Assembly: GCA_002367355.1 (NCBI GenBank)
Contig: DFBQ01000006.1
Span: 1 to 6,774 of the forward strand
Origin: Deltaproteobacteria bacterium UBA3076
GTDB taxonomy: Bacteria; Desulfobacterota; Dissulfuribacteria; Dissulfuribacterales; UBA3076
Length of the DNA: 6,774 bases
Reading direction: 5' to 3'
Positions 6,481-6,774 of the stretch are shown here, piece after piece. Every line of letters begins with the position of its first letter. The first letter of the stretch is position 1. Position numbers and translations under genes: made by a program. The notes under the pieces are model-generated. The model did not search any database and was not told where the DNA came from. It was given only the letters and a program-made list of their open reading frames with translations.

Positions 6481-6774
6481 ATGATGATGAAAATTCAGAA
6501 CAAAATCCAAAGCCTTCTGAATATAACGGCCATTATAGACAACGCCAAGTGCTTTCAATGGGTCCGCGAACTGCGCTGGCCGGACGGTGTTCATTGCCCG
6601 CACTGTAGTTCGGATATGATAGTCAAAAATGGTCGAGATAAGACACAATCAGAGCGCCAACAGTATTATTGTAAAAAGTGTAGTCGATACTTCGATGACC
6701 TGACAGGGACGATATTTGAGGGACATCATCAACCGTTACAAATCTGGATACTGTGCCTCTATTTCATGGGGCTT
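6481..6774 (+). CDS. IS1595-family transposase, N-terminal part (truncated by window end)
   Basis: The 98 visible codons have no stop and continue past the edge. The protein shows the IS1595 N-terminal layout: FQWVRELRWPDGVHCPHC, where CPHC is at 39-42, then CKKC at 64-67. These four cysteines form a zinc ribbon, and YFDDLTGTIFEG (70-81) follows before the start of the helical region LQIWILCLYFMGL. The DDE/N nuclease domain, which would cut and join DNA ends, is beyond the window. Three ATGs in a row (6481, 6484, 6487) are possible starts. AGGAG at 6474-6478 favours 6484 or 6487 by spacing. Whether the full gene is intact cannot be told. Confidence 0.87.
   Translation, partial: MMMKIQNKIQSLLNITAIIDNAKCFQWVRELRWPDGVHCPHCSSDMIVKNGRDKTQSERQQYYCKKCSRYFDDLTGTIFEGHHQPLQIWILCLYFMGL

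Larger units (their letters stand above)
6247..6774 (+). mobile_element. IS1595-type insertion sequence, left part, cut by window end
   Basis: A zinc-ribbon transposase begins at about 6481 and runs off the window. The leader before it (from about 6247, GGGGTCAATGACGTCCC) is GC-richer than the preceding AT-rich DNA and starts with G residues. I take this as the probable left terminal inverted repeat. The boundary is a guess because the right end is not visible. IS1595 elements usually make 8-bp target duplications, which would make 6239-6246 (atttaacc) the duplicated site. Confidence 0.5.

Noticed and set aside
6442..6648. 68-codon minus-strand open frame at the IS
   Set aside because: It is antisense to the zinc-ribbon transposase, which has clear motifs on the plus strand.

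Overview
The window holds a complete run of tryptophan-biosynthesis genes on the plus strand, trpG-trpD-trpC-trpF-trpB-trpA (42-5517), followed by about 1.25 kb of AT-richer accessory DNA (5518-6774). The accessory part contains a minus-strand two-gene module (a DUF2283 gene and a frame-damaged partner) and the 5' part of an IS1595-type insertion sequence that runs off the right edge. All six Trp proteins keep their family motifs and catalytic residues and look functional. Together they take chorismate (with TrpE, presumably just upstream and outside the window) through anthranilate, PRA, CdRP and indole-glycerol phosphate to tryptophan.

The likely source is a Gram-negative bacterium of the Desulfobacterota (old Deltaproteobacteria) or a related sediment or anaerobe lineage. 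This is an inference. It rests on the unfused trpG/trpD/trpC/trpF order, good Shine-Dalgarno sites, moderate GC in the genes, and intergenic repeats of the CGAACAT/CGAATAT and ATCACCAA types, which I associate with such genomes. No sequence here fixes the species.

Layout: trpG (42-611) is followed by a 200-bp gap filled with repeats, including a 19-bp perfect inverted repeat. Then trpD (start at 812) and trpC are nearly contiguous. A 31-bp trpC-trpF spacer is made of the octamer repeat in TTGGTGAT orientation. A 181-bp trpF-trpB gap holds more repeats. trpB begins at a GTG with a strong SD, and its first ~16 codons are themselves written in the ATCACCAA octamer repeat. trpB and trpA overlap by ATGA.

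Downstream of trpA I see no strong terminator. At 5640-6240 the base composition drops to AT-rich. A GTG-started 52-residue DUF2283 gene (minus strand, 5829-5987) overlaps by GTGA the end of a second small reading frame. That second frame is readable as one ~78-residue protein only if two opposite single-base shifts are allowed. The pair resembles a toxin-antitoxin-like module in arrangement. The left end of the IS lies just upstream of it, and the transposase ribosome-binding site is buried in a 9-bp hairpin.
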